The notes under the pieces were generated by a model. It was not told where the DNA came from and searched no databases. It worked only from the letters and a program-made list of their open reading frames with translations. A stretch of 63,435 bases of DNA from CAYMKL01 sp964390805 (GTDB lineage Bacteria; Chloroflexota; Anaerolineae; VGOG01). Below are positions 50,286 to 58,872 of this stretch, one piece after another. The position numbers and the translations under genes are program-made. How positions within the stretch are numbered: position 1 is the stretch's first letter; each line of letters opens with the position of its first letter. Location of the stretch: the NCBI GenBank assembly GCA_964390805.1, contig CAYMKL010000025.1, forward strand, positions 1 through 63,435. Direction: 5' to 3'.

Positions 50286-50771
50286 TCAGCGTCCACTATC
50301 CTGAAGCTCCCAGAGGCAAAGCAGCCAATCCGGCGTGGTGGCTTCTTCAATCAAGTCGCCTCGTCTCAGGTAAGGCTTAATGTCCAGCACGGGTGTCCCG
50401 TCGTAGGCATCCAATCCCAGTACTTTCAGGACATTCTCCTGACGCTCCAATAGCTTCACCACCGTGACCCCGATGGGGTTGGGACGAACGGGACTCCGGG
50501 TAGCGAACACCCCCACCAAAGGCAACTCCTCTTTTCTCTCAGGGTGAACTTTCAGACGGGAGCGCCGGTCTTCGTCCACCTTGTCCAAATAGAAAATGAT
50601 CAGGACGTGGGAGAAGCCATCTATGCCATCCAGGGCCTCCGCCAACTGGGGGGCGACAACCACTTTGGAGATGACGGTTTCCCACTTGACAGCGCTTGGG
50701 TATTCGATGCTGTTGACCACTCGCCCAATGGGCACGAGGTTGATATTCTCTTGTCGGATGCTCTCTTCCAT
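50286..50771 (-). CDS. trmO: tRNA methyltransferase TrmO (TsaA-like)
   Basis: A 161-aa protein of the TrmO/UPF0066 family, which N6-methylates t6A at position 37 of certain tRNAs. Family landmarks are PIGRVVNSIEYP, the FSHVLIIFYLDKVDE strand, LPLVGVFATRSPVRPNPIGV and LGLDAYDGTPVLDIKPYL. ATG at 50771 is used. It diverges from rsmI, so two RNA-modification genes share one intergenic region. Confidence 0.9.
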   Translation of the reverse strand: MEESIRQENINLVPIGRVVNSIEYPSAVKWETVISKVVVAPQLAEALDGIDGFSHVLIIFYLDKVDEDRRSRLKVHPERKEELPLVGVFATRSPVRPNPIGVTVVKLLERQENVLKVLGLDAYDGTPVLDIKPYLRRGDLIEEATTPDWLLCLWELQDSGR

Positions 50772-50848
50772 TTGGCTCGGGTTCCTTTCTCAAAGTGTAC
50801 ACCGCGTATTATTATAACATCGGCCCTTACAGATTGCAAAGTTGCATC

Positions 50849-50877
50849 TGGACTAAAAACGGCCAATCCTGTATAAT
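50849..50877 (+). promoter_or_regulatory. Promoter of rsmI
   Basis: TGGACT at 50849-50854, a 17-base spacer and TATAAT at 50872-50877. The -10 box is perfect and the -35 box matches at four of six positions. Confidence 0.55.
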
Positions 50878-50924
50878 GGGTGTTGCAGAGCTCAATTCAG
50901 TGTCTCGTATCGAGAGGAGGAAGA

Positions 50925-51770
50925 GTGGGCACTTTGTACATGGTTGGAACACCTATCGGCAACCTGGAGGACGTATCTCTGCGGGCCCTACGCATTTTGG
51001 GTGAGGTAGACCTCATCGCCGCCGAGGACACCCGCCGAACTCGGAAGCTCCTGACGCACTATGAGATCAATACGCCTCTCACCAGTTACCATGAGCACAA
51101 CAAGCTGACCAAGCTGGACGAGCTTCTCAGCACGCTTCAGTACAAGGACGTGGCCCTGGTCTCCGATGCGGGCATGCCCGGCCTCTCTGACCCAGGCTAC
51201 GAACTCATTCGAGCAGCTATCGTGCGCGGCATCCCTGTAGTGCCGGTGCCCGGTCCCTCGGCCTTGATCACCGCTTTGGTGGTCTCAGGATTGCCCACTG
51301 ACAGTTTTCTCTACCTGGGCTTTTTGCCCCGCCGCCGGAAGGAGCGTCGTCAGCTCTTGACATCGGTAGCCGGGGAAAGGCACACCCTGGTGGCCTTCGA
51401 AGCGCCCCACAGGCTGCTTGCCAGCCTGGCCGACCTGAAAGCGATGCTGGGCGACCGGCGCATTGCGCTGGCTCGTGAGCTGACCAAGCTGCACGAAGAG
51501 GTTTGGCGAGGCGGCATCGGCCAGGCCCTGGCCCACTTCGAGGAGAACCCTCCCAGAGGTGAGTTCACCCTGATCATTGAGGGGGCGAAAGAGGAGCGAG
51601 TAACGTGGAACGAGAAGCGAGTGGTAGAAATGCTTGCCGAGCTAACGTCGGAGGGTATAGACAGAAAAGAGGCAGTCAAGGTTGTGTCTGAGCTGGCGGG
51701 TTGGCCCAAGCGAGAGGTTTATAAGGTGGCGTTGCAGTGTCCTGAGCTTGTCGAAGGGAGAGAGTGCTGA
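50925..51770 (+). CDS. rsmI: 16S rRNA (cytidine1402-2'-O)-methyltransferase
   Basis: About 281 aa. RsmI belongs to the tetrapyrrole-methylase fold. Landmarks: GTLYMVGTPIGNLEDVSLRA, AAEDTRRTRKLLTHY, LVSDAGMPGLSDPGYEL, PVPGPSALITAL and FEAPHRL. It modifies the ribosomal decoding centre. GTG at 50925 follows GGAGG; upstream ATG at 50880 would extend the protein over the promoter region. The last residues (QCPELVEGREC) come from a dispersed repeat. Confidence 0.92.
   Translation: MGTLYMVGTPIGNLEDVSLRALRILGEVDLIAAEDTRRTRKLLTHYEINTPLTSYHEHNKLTKLDELLSTLQYKDVALVSDAGMPGLSDPGYELIRAAIVRGIPVVPVPGPSALITALVVSGLPTDSFLYLGFLPRRRKERRQLLTSVAGERHTLVAFEAPHRLLASLADLKAMLGDRRIALARELTKLHEEVWRGGIGQALAHFEENPPRGEFTLIIEGAKEERVTWNEKRVVEMLAELTSEGIDRKEAVKVVSELAGWPKREVYKVALQCPELVEGREC
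51738..51758. repeat. Dispersed repeat at the end of rsmI
   Basis: TGTCCTGAGCTTGTCGAAGG (with a final G) is the same family as inside birA and the YfhO-flippase gene. It encodes most of the C-terminal tail of RsmI. Confidence 0.8.
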
Positions 51771-51852
51771 CTTTCGCTTTTGTGCGGAATGTGGTACAAT
51801 TCATGCAGCATAAAACCAGGGAGTTACAGTTTTCTTGTCGGAGGTGTGTGCC

Positions 51853-52155
51853 ATGGCAGCGATTTCGGAGAGGACCGTTGTACTTGATTCCAAAGGGAGA
51901 ATATCTATCCCCAAAGAAATACGTGATCATGTAGGCCTAACGAGTGGTGCACAATTGGGCATATCCAGTTTGGCGGGCTTGGTCATTCTCTATCGAGAGG
52001 ACAAGGATCTAGATGCCTTCGACGTTTTCGCTCAATTCGGTCAACTATTGCGTGAAAAGGGATACGACACCTCCGAAAAGATAGACCGGCTAGTTAACGA
52101 GATAAAGCGTGAGACAACTGAAGATTGGTTGCATAGATGCCTGTCCGCGTCTTAG
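51853..52155 (+). CDS. SpoVT-AbrB-type antitoxin
   Basis: About 100 aa. The first 45 residues have the swapped-hairpin AbrB fold: ERTVVLDSKGRISIPKEIRDHVGL. The rest is helical and likely contacts the toxin. ATG at 51853 is preceded by CGGAGGTG; an upstream TTG at 51835 is less likely. It overlaps the PIN toxin gene by 19 bases. Confidence 0.85.
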   Translation: MAAISERTVVLDSKGRISIPKEIRDHVGLTSGAQLGISSLAGLVILYREDKDLDAFDVFAQFGQLLREKGYDTSEKIDRLVNEIKRETTEDWLHRCLSAS

Positions 52156-52601
52156 TTGACACCAACATCTTCATCGTAGGATTCCTGGGACTCAGCCAGC
52201 AGGAGAAAGGCGTCGAAAGCCAGATATTGCGTCAATTGGCCGATCAGCGGCGATTCACGCTACTTTTCTCCAATGAATTGAGTGACCAAATCCGGCGCGT
52301 GGCCCGTCGGGTTGGCGGAAAAGATTGGGCTGGGCTGCTACTGAACTTCATCTGGCAAACCTTCAACATAGAGATCATTCCGGTCCCGGAGTTGATAGAG
52401 GTTTTCGAGAGATACAATGGGAAGATTCCCAGCGAAGACATCCTCGTCTTCGTAACAGCTGTGCTGGGCCAAGCTGATTGCCTTATCTCTCGCAATCACG
52501 AGTTCATTAGGCAAGCGATGGCTGAACAAGAAACCTTCGAATGCCTCGCCCCAGCAGAGTTTCTCGCAAAACACTCGACGAGGGAGAGTGAAAGTGATTG
52601 A
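52137..52601 (+). CDS. PIN-domain toxin (RNase)
   Basis: A 154-aa PIN-domain protein. The acidic residues that hold the metal are in VLVDTNIFIVG, FSNELSDQIRR and IPSEDILVFVTAV, with SRNHEF near the end. It is expected to cleave RNA unless bound by the AbrB-type antitoxin. Gene order (antitoxin first, overlapping) is standard. The phosphosugar isomerase gene starts within its last 14 bases. Confidence 0.85.
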   Translation: MPVRVLVDTNIFIVGFLGLSQQEKGVESQILRQLADQRRFTLLFSNELSDQIRRVARRVGGKDWAGLLLNFIWQTFNIEIIPVPELIEVFERYNGKIPSEDILVFVTAVLGQADCLISRNHEFIRQAMAEQETFECLAPAEFLAKHSTRESESD

Positions 52602-53655
52602 CCTCGATAATTGGACACTCTTCCACGAGATAGATCCCGACGACATGCTGGGCCGCATCGCGGAGCTGCCCCAGCAATGCCGAGACGCCTGGGCCAATGT
52701 GCAGAGCCTCGAGCTTCCCCCTGAATATCGCCAAGTGAACAAGGTGGTAATCCTGGGCATGGGCGGTTCGGCCATCGGCGGGGATCTGCTGCGCGCCCTG
52801 ACCGAGCCTGAGTGCGCTCTGCCCATCGTGACCAACCGCGATTACACCGTGCCGGCTTTCGTCAACGCTGAGACCCTGGTCATCGCTTCCAGCTATTCCG
52901 GCAATACCGAGGAGACGCTATCGGCTTTCCAGAAGGCCCGACAAAGAGGTGCTGTCCTCTTAGCCATCACCACCAATGGCAAGTTGGCCCAGCGGGCGCG
53001 AGAATTAGGAGTGCGTCTATTGACCTTTCATTACCAATCCCAGCCCCGCGCGGCCCTGGGGTACTCCCTTGTTTCTTTGATCGGGGTCATGCAAAAACTG
53101 GGCTTCGTCGGCGACAAATCGGACGACCTCGAAGAGGCCATCGCCGTGATGGATACCCTGCAAAAAGAGATAAGGGAGACCGCTCCCATAGCCGAGAACC
53201 CCGCCAAGCAACTGGCGAAGCGGCTTTATGGGCACCTGTCCGTGATTTATGGATCGGGATACCTGGCCGAAGTAGCACACCGCTGGAAGACCCAGCTCAA
53301 CGAGAATGCCAAGTCCTGGGGCTTCTTCGAGCAACTGCCGGAGCTCAATCACAATGCCGTGGTCGGCTATCAGTTCCCAGCAGAGTTGGCCCAGATGGTG
53401 GTGGTTGTCGTGCTGACCTCCTCTCTCGACCATCCGCGCAATAAGGTGCGCTCCCAAGTGACTCAGGAGATTCTGGCCAAACAAGGGGTAGCTTGCGAGG
53501 TCGTGAGCGCCCGCGGCAAAAGCCCCTTGGCTCAGATGCTTTCGGCCATCCACTTCGGCGATTACGTCAGTTTTTACCTGGCCATGCTCTACGAGGTTAA
53601 TCCTACACCGGTGCGAGTCATTGACTACCTCAAAGAGCGTCTGGCCCAACTGTAG
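52588..53655 (+). CDS. Bifunctional phosphoglucose/phosphomannose isomerase
   Basis: A 355-aa SIS-domain enzyme of the archaeal/crenarchaeal-type PGI/PMI family, interconverting fructose-6-P with glucose-6-P and mannose-6-P. Landmarks: VVILGMGGSAIGGDLLRAL, ASSYSGNTEETL, YGSGYLAEVAHRWKTQLNENAKSWGF and PELNHNAVVGYQFP. GTG at 52588 lies inside the toxin gene, so its translation is coupled to the toxin-antitoxin operon. The unusual pairing of a central enzyme with a toxin is noted separately. Confidence 0.92.
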   Translation: MKVIDLDNWTLFHEIDPDDMLGRIAELPQQCRDAWANVQSLELPPEYRQVNKVVILGMGGSAIGGDLLRALTEPECALPIVTNRDYTVPAFVNAETLVIASSYSGNTEETLSAFQKARQRGAVLLAITTNGKLAQRARELGVRLLTFHYQSQPRAALGYSLVSLIGVMQKLGFVGDKSDDLEEAIAVMDTLQKEIRETAPIAENPAKQLAKRLYGHLSVIYGSGYLAEVAHRWKTQLNENAKSWGFFEQLPELNHNAVVGYQFPAELAQMVVVVVLTSSLDHPRNKVRSQVTQEILAKQGVACEVVSARGKSPLAQMLSAIHFGDYVSFYLAMLYEVNPTPVRVIDYLKERLAQL

Positions 53656-53684
53656 GCTCTTGTCCCTGTCACGTCAAAGCTGGT

Positions 53685-53713
53685 TTGACAAAAGGATGCA
53701 AAGAAGGTATACT
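53685..53713 (+). promoter_or_regulatory. Promoter of the SWIM-protein gene
   Basis: TTGACA at 53685-53690, a 17-base spacer and TATACT at 53708-53713. About 160 bases separate the predicted start site from the ATG, so the leader is long. Confidence 0.75.
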
Positions 53714-53877
53714 ATTCCCAGAGTTTGAGATGGATCATGGGGGGATGCGATCGTGATTGTATCTGCTTTACAACTCGGCAAATACTGCGTTTCAAAACAC
53801 TGAGGCTTGGTTCTGTCTTGGTGTTTTGTTGTTTAAGAGGCTGTCCGCTACCTATCTAGTCGCCAGAGGAGGCAAAA

Positions 53878-54141
53878 ATGGATTCAGGTATGATCGGCAA
53901 GATCCAAAAGGCCAAGCGCTACGCTCAGGAGCTCGAGAGGATCACTTTCAACGAGTTCCAGGTTACCTTCAGGGGAAACCATGACACGTACACCGTCACC
54001 TACGACGAGGGGCAATGGGGTTGCGGTTGCAACTTCTTTGCCAAGCGGGGGGTGTGCAGCCACACCATGGCTCTGGAGAGGATCCTGGGGGTAATGCTTG
54101 CGCCGCTGGAAGAGGCCGAGCCGCGCACGGCTAAAGCATAA
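53878..54141 (+). CDS. SWIM zinc-finger small protein
   Basis: An 87-aa protein. It begins with an amphipathic helix (GKIQKAKRYAQELERI) and a beta segment, then CGCNFFAKRGVCSHTMALE, the CxC...CxH SWIM zinc finger. SWIM fingers bind DNA or protein. AGAGGAGGC precedes the ATG at 53878. It is monocistronic, from its own promoter. Confidence 0.8.
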   Translation: MDSGMIGKIQKAKRYAQELERITFNEFQVTFRGNHDTYTVTYDEGQWGCGCNFFAKRGVCSHTMALERILGVMLAPLEEAEPRTAKA

Positions 54142-54235
54142 ACGGCCCCAAGCTGATCATGCGGGGTATCGGGCAAGCCGATGCCCCTTTTTGTTTCTTT
54201 TCCCATGATGTGGTAAAATTAGCCAGCATTAAATC

Positions 54236-54331
54236 AGAAACCAGGTTTTTGGAGGGTGTAGATTTTTCGCGCCGCGGAGAGCTCTGAAAGCGAGAGCCTG
54301 TCCATTCAAGTGGGAGAAAAACCTGGTTTCT
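54236..54331. repeat. Inverted-repeat element (second family member)
   Basis: AGAAACCAGGTTTTT (54236-54250) and AAAAACCTGGTTTCT (54317-54331) match the element at 34448-34543 exactly in both arms and in the total length of 96 bp. It lies 28 bases before the start codon of the UPF0104 gene. Confidence 0.88.
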
Positions 54332-54359
54332 CTCGCAGTGTCCAGCAAAGGGAGAAATC

Positions 54360-55355
54360 ATGCTTAAGAGGTGGCAATTCTGGCTCGGCTTGATCATCAG
54401 CGCCATCTTTCTCTACATTGTCCTGAGCCGCATGGAATTGGCCCAGGTCTGGCTGGCCTTGAAGACGGCCAGGTATTGGTGGATCGTCCCTGGCGTGGCC
54501 GTCTACTTCTTCGGCGTTTGGGCTCGTACCTGGCGCTGGCATTACCTGTTGCGCCCCATGCTGCCCGTGCCCCTGGCTCGCCTCTTTCCGGTAGTCTGCA
54601 TAGGCTATATGGGCAACAACGTCTATCCCGCGCGCGCTGGAGAGGTCATCCGGGCCTACGTTCTCAAGAAGAAGGAAGGGGTGAGCATCAGCGCGTCTCT
54701 GGCCACCATCGTGGTGGAGCGCATTTTCGATGGGGTGATCATGCTCCTGTTCGTCTTTTTCTCCTTGCCCTTCGTTCCCATGCAGCCGTGGCTCAGACAG
54801 GTGGTCGTCCTCGCCAGCTTGTTTTTCTTCGGCGCGCTGGTCGTTTTCTTCGTCATGGCCATCTCGCCCCAGCGCTCGCAAACGGTTTATAACTGGTTCA
54901 TTGAGCGACTGGTACCAGCGCGCTTTCGAGAGCAGGCTCGCGGGCTGCTGGACCGCTTCGTGGAGGGTCTACACTCCTTGCGCAGTGGCAAAGATGTGTT
55001 GATGATCTTCGTCACCTCGTTGGTGATCTGGCTGGCGGAGACGGTCAAGTACTGGTTCGTAATGCACGCCTTTGATTTCAGCGTGCCTTTCTACGTGCTG
55101 ATGTTGATGAACGGCGTGGTAAATCTGGCCACCACCATTCCCTCCAGCCCAGGCTACGTGGGTACCTTCGACGCTCCTGGCATCGCCATCCTGGCAGCCT
55201 ACGGCGTAAACTACGAAGTAGCTACAGCTTACACGCTGATCCTGCACGCTGCGCTGTGGTTTCCCATCACGGCGCTGGGGGCGTATTACATGTGGCGGGA
55301 GAGCGTCTCGTGGGCAGAGTTTGGACTGGCAGCAGAGGTAAAGGCGGAAGGATAA
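54360..55355 (+). CDS. UPF0104 / lysylphosphatidylglycerol synthase TM-like membrane protein
   Basis: A 331-aa protein with about eight membrane helices, typical of the AglD/YbhN group: ARYWWIVPGVAVYFFGVWAR, GYMGNNVYPARAGEVIRAYVL, LATIVVERIFDGVIMLL and TTIPSSPGYVGTFDAPGI. Relatives flip or transfer lipid-linked groups. It begins a run of envelope genes. The ATG at 54360 has no strong ribosome site but aligns with the first helix. Confidence 0.82.
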   Translation: MLKRWQFWLGLIISAIFLYIVLSRMELAQVWLALKTARYWWIVPGVAVYFFGVWARTWRWHYLLRPMLPVPLARLFPVVCIGYMGNNVYPARAGEVIRAYVLKKKEGVSISASLATIVVERIFDGVIMLLFVFFSLPFVPMQPWLRQVVVLASLFFFGALVVFFVMAISPQRSQTVYNWFIERLVPARFREQARGLLDRFVEGLHSLRSGKDVLMIFVTSLVIWLAETVKYWFVMHAFDFSVPFYVLMLMNGVVNLATTIPSSPGYVGTFDAPGIAILAAYGVNYEVATAYTLILHAALWFPITALGAYYMWRESVSWAEFGLAAEVKAEG

Positions 55356-55375
55356 CAGCTCACCTGCTCCCGCTG

Positions 55376-55479
55376 GACCCTAGTCCAGTGGACTTGGTGG
55401 CCTCTTGTGACCATGATCGAGTGAGAGTCTCGCGGTTTTCAGCGCTGGATACCGCCGTTGAAGCAGCGGACTAGGGTCC
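55376..55479. repeat. Intergenic inverted repeat
   Basis: GGACCCTAGTCC (55376-55387) and GGACTAGGGTCC (55468-55479) form a perfect 12-bp inverted repeat. Each arm is also a small hairpin: CTGGAC-CCTA-GTCCAG and CAGCGGAC-TAGG-GTCCGCTG. It occupies most of the gap between two genes. Confidence 0.7.
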
Positions 55480-55517
55480 GCTGCGAGCATAAGATTAGTA
55501 GATACGCAGGAGGATGA

Positions 55518-56870
55518 ATGAAGATCGGCATCATCGGTGGAGGGATCGCCGGCCTGACGGCGGCTTATGAGTTAGCCAAGCGGGAACATGAGGTGGTCGT
55601 CTTCGAGAAAGAGGCAGAATTGGGAGGCCAGGCCGCTACTTTTCCCATCGAAGGGACTCGCCTGGAGAGGTTCTATCACCATCTCTTCACCAGCGACCGC
55701 CACATCCTCCAGCTCATCAACGAGCTGGGCCTCTCGCCCAGGATGCGCTGGATTGACTCCCAGGTGGGCCTCTTTCACGGCGGCAAGGTCTACGACTTCG
55801 TCACCCCCCTGGACCTCCTGCGGTTCACCCCTTTGAGCCTGCTCAACCGCCTGTGGGCCGGCCTCATCTCCGTCTACCTCCAGCGCCAGGCCGACTGGCG
55901 AAAATACGAGGCCATCACTGCCAAGGAGTGGCTTGAAAGATACGCGGGCAGAAGCGTCTACAACGCCATCTGGGAGCCGCTACTCAGAAGCAAGTTTGGC
56001 GACAGTTATGATGAGGTATCCATGACCTGGTTCTGGGGGAAGATGCGCCTCCGCTTCGGCTCGCGCCCCAAGGGGATGCAAAAGGAGCAACTGGGCTACA
56101 TGGAGGGCAGCTTTCAGCTCCTGATAGACGAGCTGGAGAAGCAGATTAAGGAGCTGGGAGGCGAGGTCTACACCGAAGCGCCCGTGGAGCGAGTTATCGT
56201 CGAAGAGGGGAAAGCAACCGGGCTCAAGTTCAAGGTTCAAAGTTCAAAGCTCAAGGTTCCGGAGGAGCGTCCAGCTCGAAACTCGAAACCCGAAACCCGA
56301 GACTTAGACCTCATCATCGCTACCGTGCCCTCCTTCGCCTTCACCGAGATGGTGCCGGAGCTTTCCTCTGACTACATCGAGAAGCTGAGCCACGTCAAGT
56401 ACCAAAGCGCGCTCTGTCTGGCGCTGAAGATGAAGCGACCGCTCAGCCACATTTATTGGATGAACATCAGCGATCCCAGCATCCCCTTCGTCGCCGCCAT
56501 CGAGCACACTAACTACATGCCGCCGGAGGTTTACGGCGGTAAGCACGTTCTCTATCTCTCCAACTACCTGTCTTTGGACAGCCCGCTTTTCTCCCTGCCT
56601 AAGGACGAACTCCTGCGAGAGTACCTACCTCATGTGCAGCGCATCAACCCCGAATTCGATCTGTACTGGGTGGAGGAGAGTTGGCTCTTCCGCGACGATG
56701 CGGGACAGCCCATCGTCACCTGCAACTACTCTCAGCAAGTACCCGACCACCAGACGCCTATCAAGGGACTGTATCTTGCCAACACTACCCAGATATACCC
56801 TGAGGACCGGGGCATGAACTACAGTGTATACCTGGGGCAGAAAATCGCCGGCATTGTTCGGACTCAGTGA
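55518..56870 (+). CDS. FAD-dependent oxidoreductase (protoporphyrinogen oxidase / amine oxidase-like)
   Basis: A 450-aa flavoprotein. The dinucleotide fold starts IGIIGGGIAGLTAAYELAKR, then VVFEKEAELGGQ; the C-terminal FAD contact is GLYLANTTQIYPEDRGMNYSV. The substrate domain has RSKFGDSYDEVSMTWFWGKM. Relatives often sit in envelope or polysaccharide gene sets. Residues about 237-264 (KFKVQSSKLKVPEERPARN and following) are encoded by a word repeat (AAGTTCAAGGTTC type) inserted in frame in a surface loop. Confidence 0.82.
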   Translation: MKIGIIGGGIAGLTAAYELAKREHEVVVFEKEAELGGQAATFPIEGTRLERFYHHLFTSDRHILQLINELGLSPRMRWIDSQVGLFHGGKVYDFVTPLDLLRFTPLSLLNRLWAGLISVYLQRQADWRKYEAITAKEWLERYAGRSVYNAIWEPLLRSKFGDSYDEVSMTWFWGKMRLRFGSRPKGMQKEQLGYMEGSFQLLIDELEKQIKELGGEVYTEAPVERVIVEEGKATGLKFKVQSSKLKVPEERPARNSKPETRDLDLIIATVPSFAFTEMVPELSSDYIEKLSHVKYQSALCLALKMKRPLSHIYWMNISDPSIPFVAAIEHTNYMPPEVYGGKHVLYLSNYLSLDSPLFSLPKDELLREYLPHVQRINPEFDLYWVEESWLFRDDAGQPIVTCNYSQQVPDHQTPIKGLYLANTTQIYPEDRGMNYSVYLGQKIAGIVRTQ

Positions 56871-57005
56871 TCCTGCTCGGCCTGGATCCCCTCGGCAAGC
56901 TCAGTACAAGCGCCAGATCCAGGCCAAAGGCGGGGATTTGACAATCCCCTTGGAGCGATTTTGGACCCACTGAGGCTTGCTGATTTGCCGATTTAAGGAC
57001 ATGCA

Positions 57006-57752
57006 ATGCGCTACCTCATCATCTCCGACATTCATTCTAACCTGGCAGCTCTCGAAGCCGTCCTGGCCGACGCTGGCCCTTTCGACAAAGTCTGGTGCCT
57101 GGGCGATGTGGTAGGCTACGGCCCCGACCCCAACGAGTGCGTCGAGCAGTTGCGGGATCTACCACACGTCTGCGTGGTCGGCAATCACGACTGGGCGACG
57201 CTGGGCAATATGGACACAGAGGATTTCAATCCCGACGCTAAGAGAGCCTGCCGTTGGACTAGAGAGCAACTATCGCCCTCAAACCTGGAATACCTGAGGA
57301 CCCTCCCCAAGAGCCTGGTCGAGGAGGGCTTCACGCTGGTACACGGAAGCCCTCGTCACCCCATCTGGGAGTATGTCTTGTACCCCTCTATCGCCGAGGC
57401 CAATTTCGAGTATTTTGATACCAGGTTTTGCCTTGTGGGACACACTCACGTTCCGATCATCTATCGCCATCGTCCCGAAAATCCCGGCCAGGCTTGCGAC
57501 ACGCTGCCCCCCCCTCATGGGGGGGGGATGGTCCTGGGCGAAGAGCGCCTGATCATCAACCCTGGCAGCGTGGGGCAGCCTCGCGACGGCGACCCTCGCG
57601 CCAGCTACGCCATCCTCGATTCCGACCGTAAGCGGAGCGACTTCACCTTAAGGTATCGGCGTATCTCTTACCCCATCGAGACTACCCAGGCCAGGATGGT
57701 GGAGAAGGGCCTGCCAGTGCGGCTCATAATCCGCTTAGGATACGGGTGGTGA
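57006..57752 (+). CDS. Calcineurin-like metallophosphoesterase
   Basis: A 248-aa phosphoesterase. The metal motifs are all present: ISDIHSNLAAL, CLGDVVGYGPDP, VVGNHDWATL, LVHGSPR and LVGHTHVP. Members hydrolyse phosphodiesters or small phosphates. A Pro/Gly-rich loop (TLPPPHGGGMVLG) is encoded by C8/G9 runs. GGACATGCA precedes the ATG at 57006. It ends about 90 bases before the DUF4349 gene. Confidence 0.9.
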   Translation: MRYLIISDIHSNLAALEAVLADAGPFDKVWCLGDVVGYGPDPNECVEQLRDLPHVCVVGNHDWATLGNMDTEDFNPDAKRACRWTREQLSPSNLEYLRTLPKSLVEEGFTLVHGSPRHPIWEYVLYPSIAEANFEYFDTRFCLVGHTHVPIIYRHRPENPGQACDTLPPPHGGGMVLGEERLIINPGSVGQPRDGDPRASYAILDSDRKRSDFTLRYRRISYPIETTQARMVEKGLPVRLIIRLGYGW

Positions 57753-57841
57753 AATGGAGGGAACCTTTCGATCTTTTGCAGCGTCTCATAAGTGAGACCT
57801 TTAAGGAACGAGTTAACGAGCAAAAGAAGGAGGAAAGCAAA

Positions 57842-58777
57842 ATGAGAAAGGTATTGTGTTTGATCGCCGTTGTGGCTGTGCTGGCCGCCGTCGTGGCCTG
57901 CGCTGCGCCGGCTCCTGAGGTGATAGAGAGGGAGGTGGTGGTCGAGAGAGAACTGCCCGTTGTGAAGGAGGTGGTAGTCGAGAGAGCAGCCATGTCCTCG
58001 GCTCCAGGCGTTCCCCAGGCCGACACCGGTTGGGACCTGGCGTCCGATGAAGAGCGCATGATCATCTGGACGGGGGACGTCTCCCTGATCGTGAAGGAGG
58101 CGGAGGATAGCCTGGAGAAGGTCGAGGCCATCGCCAAAGACCTGGGGGGCTACGTGGTCAACTCCAGTTCCTGGTATCAGGATGATCAACTGCGGGCCCG
58201 CCTGACCATCCGCGTGCTGGCCGGAGAATTCGATGCGGCCATGGCGCGCCTCAAGGACCTGGCCATCAGGGTCGAGAACAGAAACGTCTCCACCCAGGAC
58301 GTGACCGAGGAGTACACCGACCTCAACGCCCGGCTGCGCAACCTGGAGGCCACCGAGAACGAGTTGTTGGAGCTCCTCACTGAAGTGCGCGAGCGGACGA
58401 GCAAGGCGGAGGACGTTCTGGCCGTGCATCGGGAGATCACCTACATCAGGGAGCAGATCGAGCAGCTCAAAGGGCGGATGCAATACCTGGAGAAGATGAC
58501 GGCCATGGCCACCATCAACGTCGAATTGATTCCCGATGTGCTGGCCAAGCCCATCGTGGTCGCTGGTTGGCGACCAACCGGTACCGCAGCCAATGCACTG
58601 CGAACCCTGGTCACAACCTTCCAGCGCATCGTAGATATCGCTATCTGGTTGATCATATGCGCCCTGCCCACCCTGGCACTCATTGCCACCCCCTTCATCA
58701 TCCTCTGGATGATTTGGCGTCGGTGGAGGAGAAGTAGAAAGGCAGCGCAAATTCCCGCCGAGCCAAAGCTCGGGTAG
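57842..58777 (+). CDS. DUF4349-domain lipoprotein
   Basis: A 311-aa lipoprotein. The signal peptide ends at a Cys (VLAAVVAC), then a short acidic spacer of VxE repeats. The DUF4349 domain (WTGDVSLIVKEAEDSLEKVE, GGYVVNSSSW, LTIRVLAGEFDAAMARL) is followed by a coiled coil (LNARLRNLEATENELLELL), and a C-terminal membrane helix with a basic tail (IILWMIWRRWRRSRK). Function unknown; it spans the outer leaflet and the membrane. AAGGAGGAAAG precedes the ATG at 57842. Confidence 0.88.
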   Translation: MRKVLCLIAVVAVLAAVVACAAPAPEVIEREVVVERELPVVKEVVVERAAMSSAPGVPQADTGWDLASDEERMIIWTGDVSLIVKEAEDSLEKVEAIAKDLGGYVVNSSSWYQDDQLRARLTIRVLAGEFDAAMARLKDLAIRVENRNVSTQDVTEEYTDLNARLRNLEATENELLELLTEVRERTSKAEDVLAVHREITYIREQIEQLKGRMQYLEKMTAMATINVELIPDVLAKPIVVAGWRPTGTAANALRTLVTTFQRIVDIAIWLIICALPTLALIATPFIILWMIWRRWRRSRKAAQIPAEPKLG

Positions 58778-58837
58778 ATCTCTTCTGGCGGCCGAAGTCA
58801 CTGCCGCAGCTCATTCGTTCTAGCCAGACTCACATGA

Positions 58838-58872
58838 AATAAGGCGGTTCGCTTTTAGCGAACCGCCTTATT
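58838..58872. terminator. Strong bidirectional terminator hairpin
   Basis: AATAAGGCGGTTCGCT (58838-58853) and AGCGAACCGCCTTATT (58857-58872) form a perfect 16-bp stem with a TTT loop, followed by CTCCTTTT. It lies between converging genes. Confidence 0.85.

Noticed and set aside
53757..53984. 75-aa frame upstream of the SWIM gene
   Set aside because: Poor composition and overlaps the SWIM gene in another frame; the SWIM frame has the ribosome site and zinc motif.
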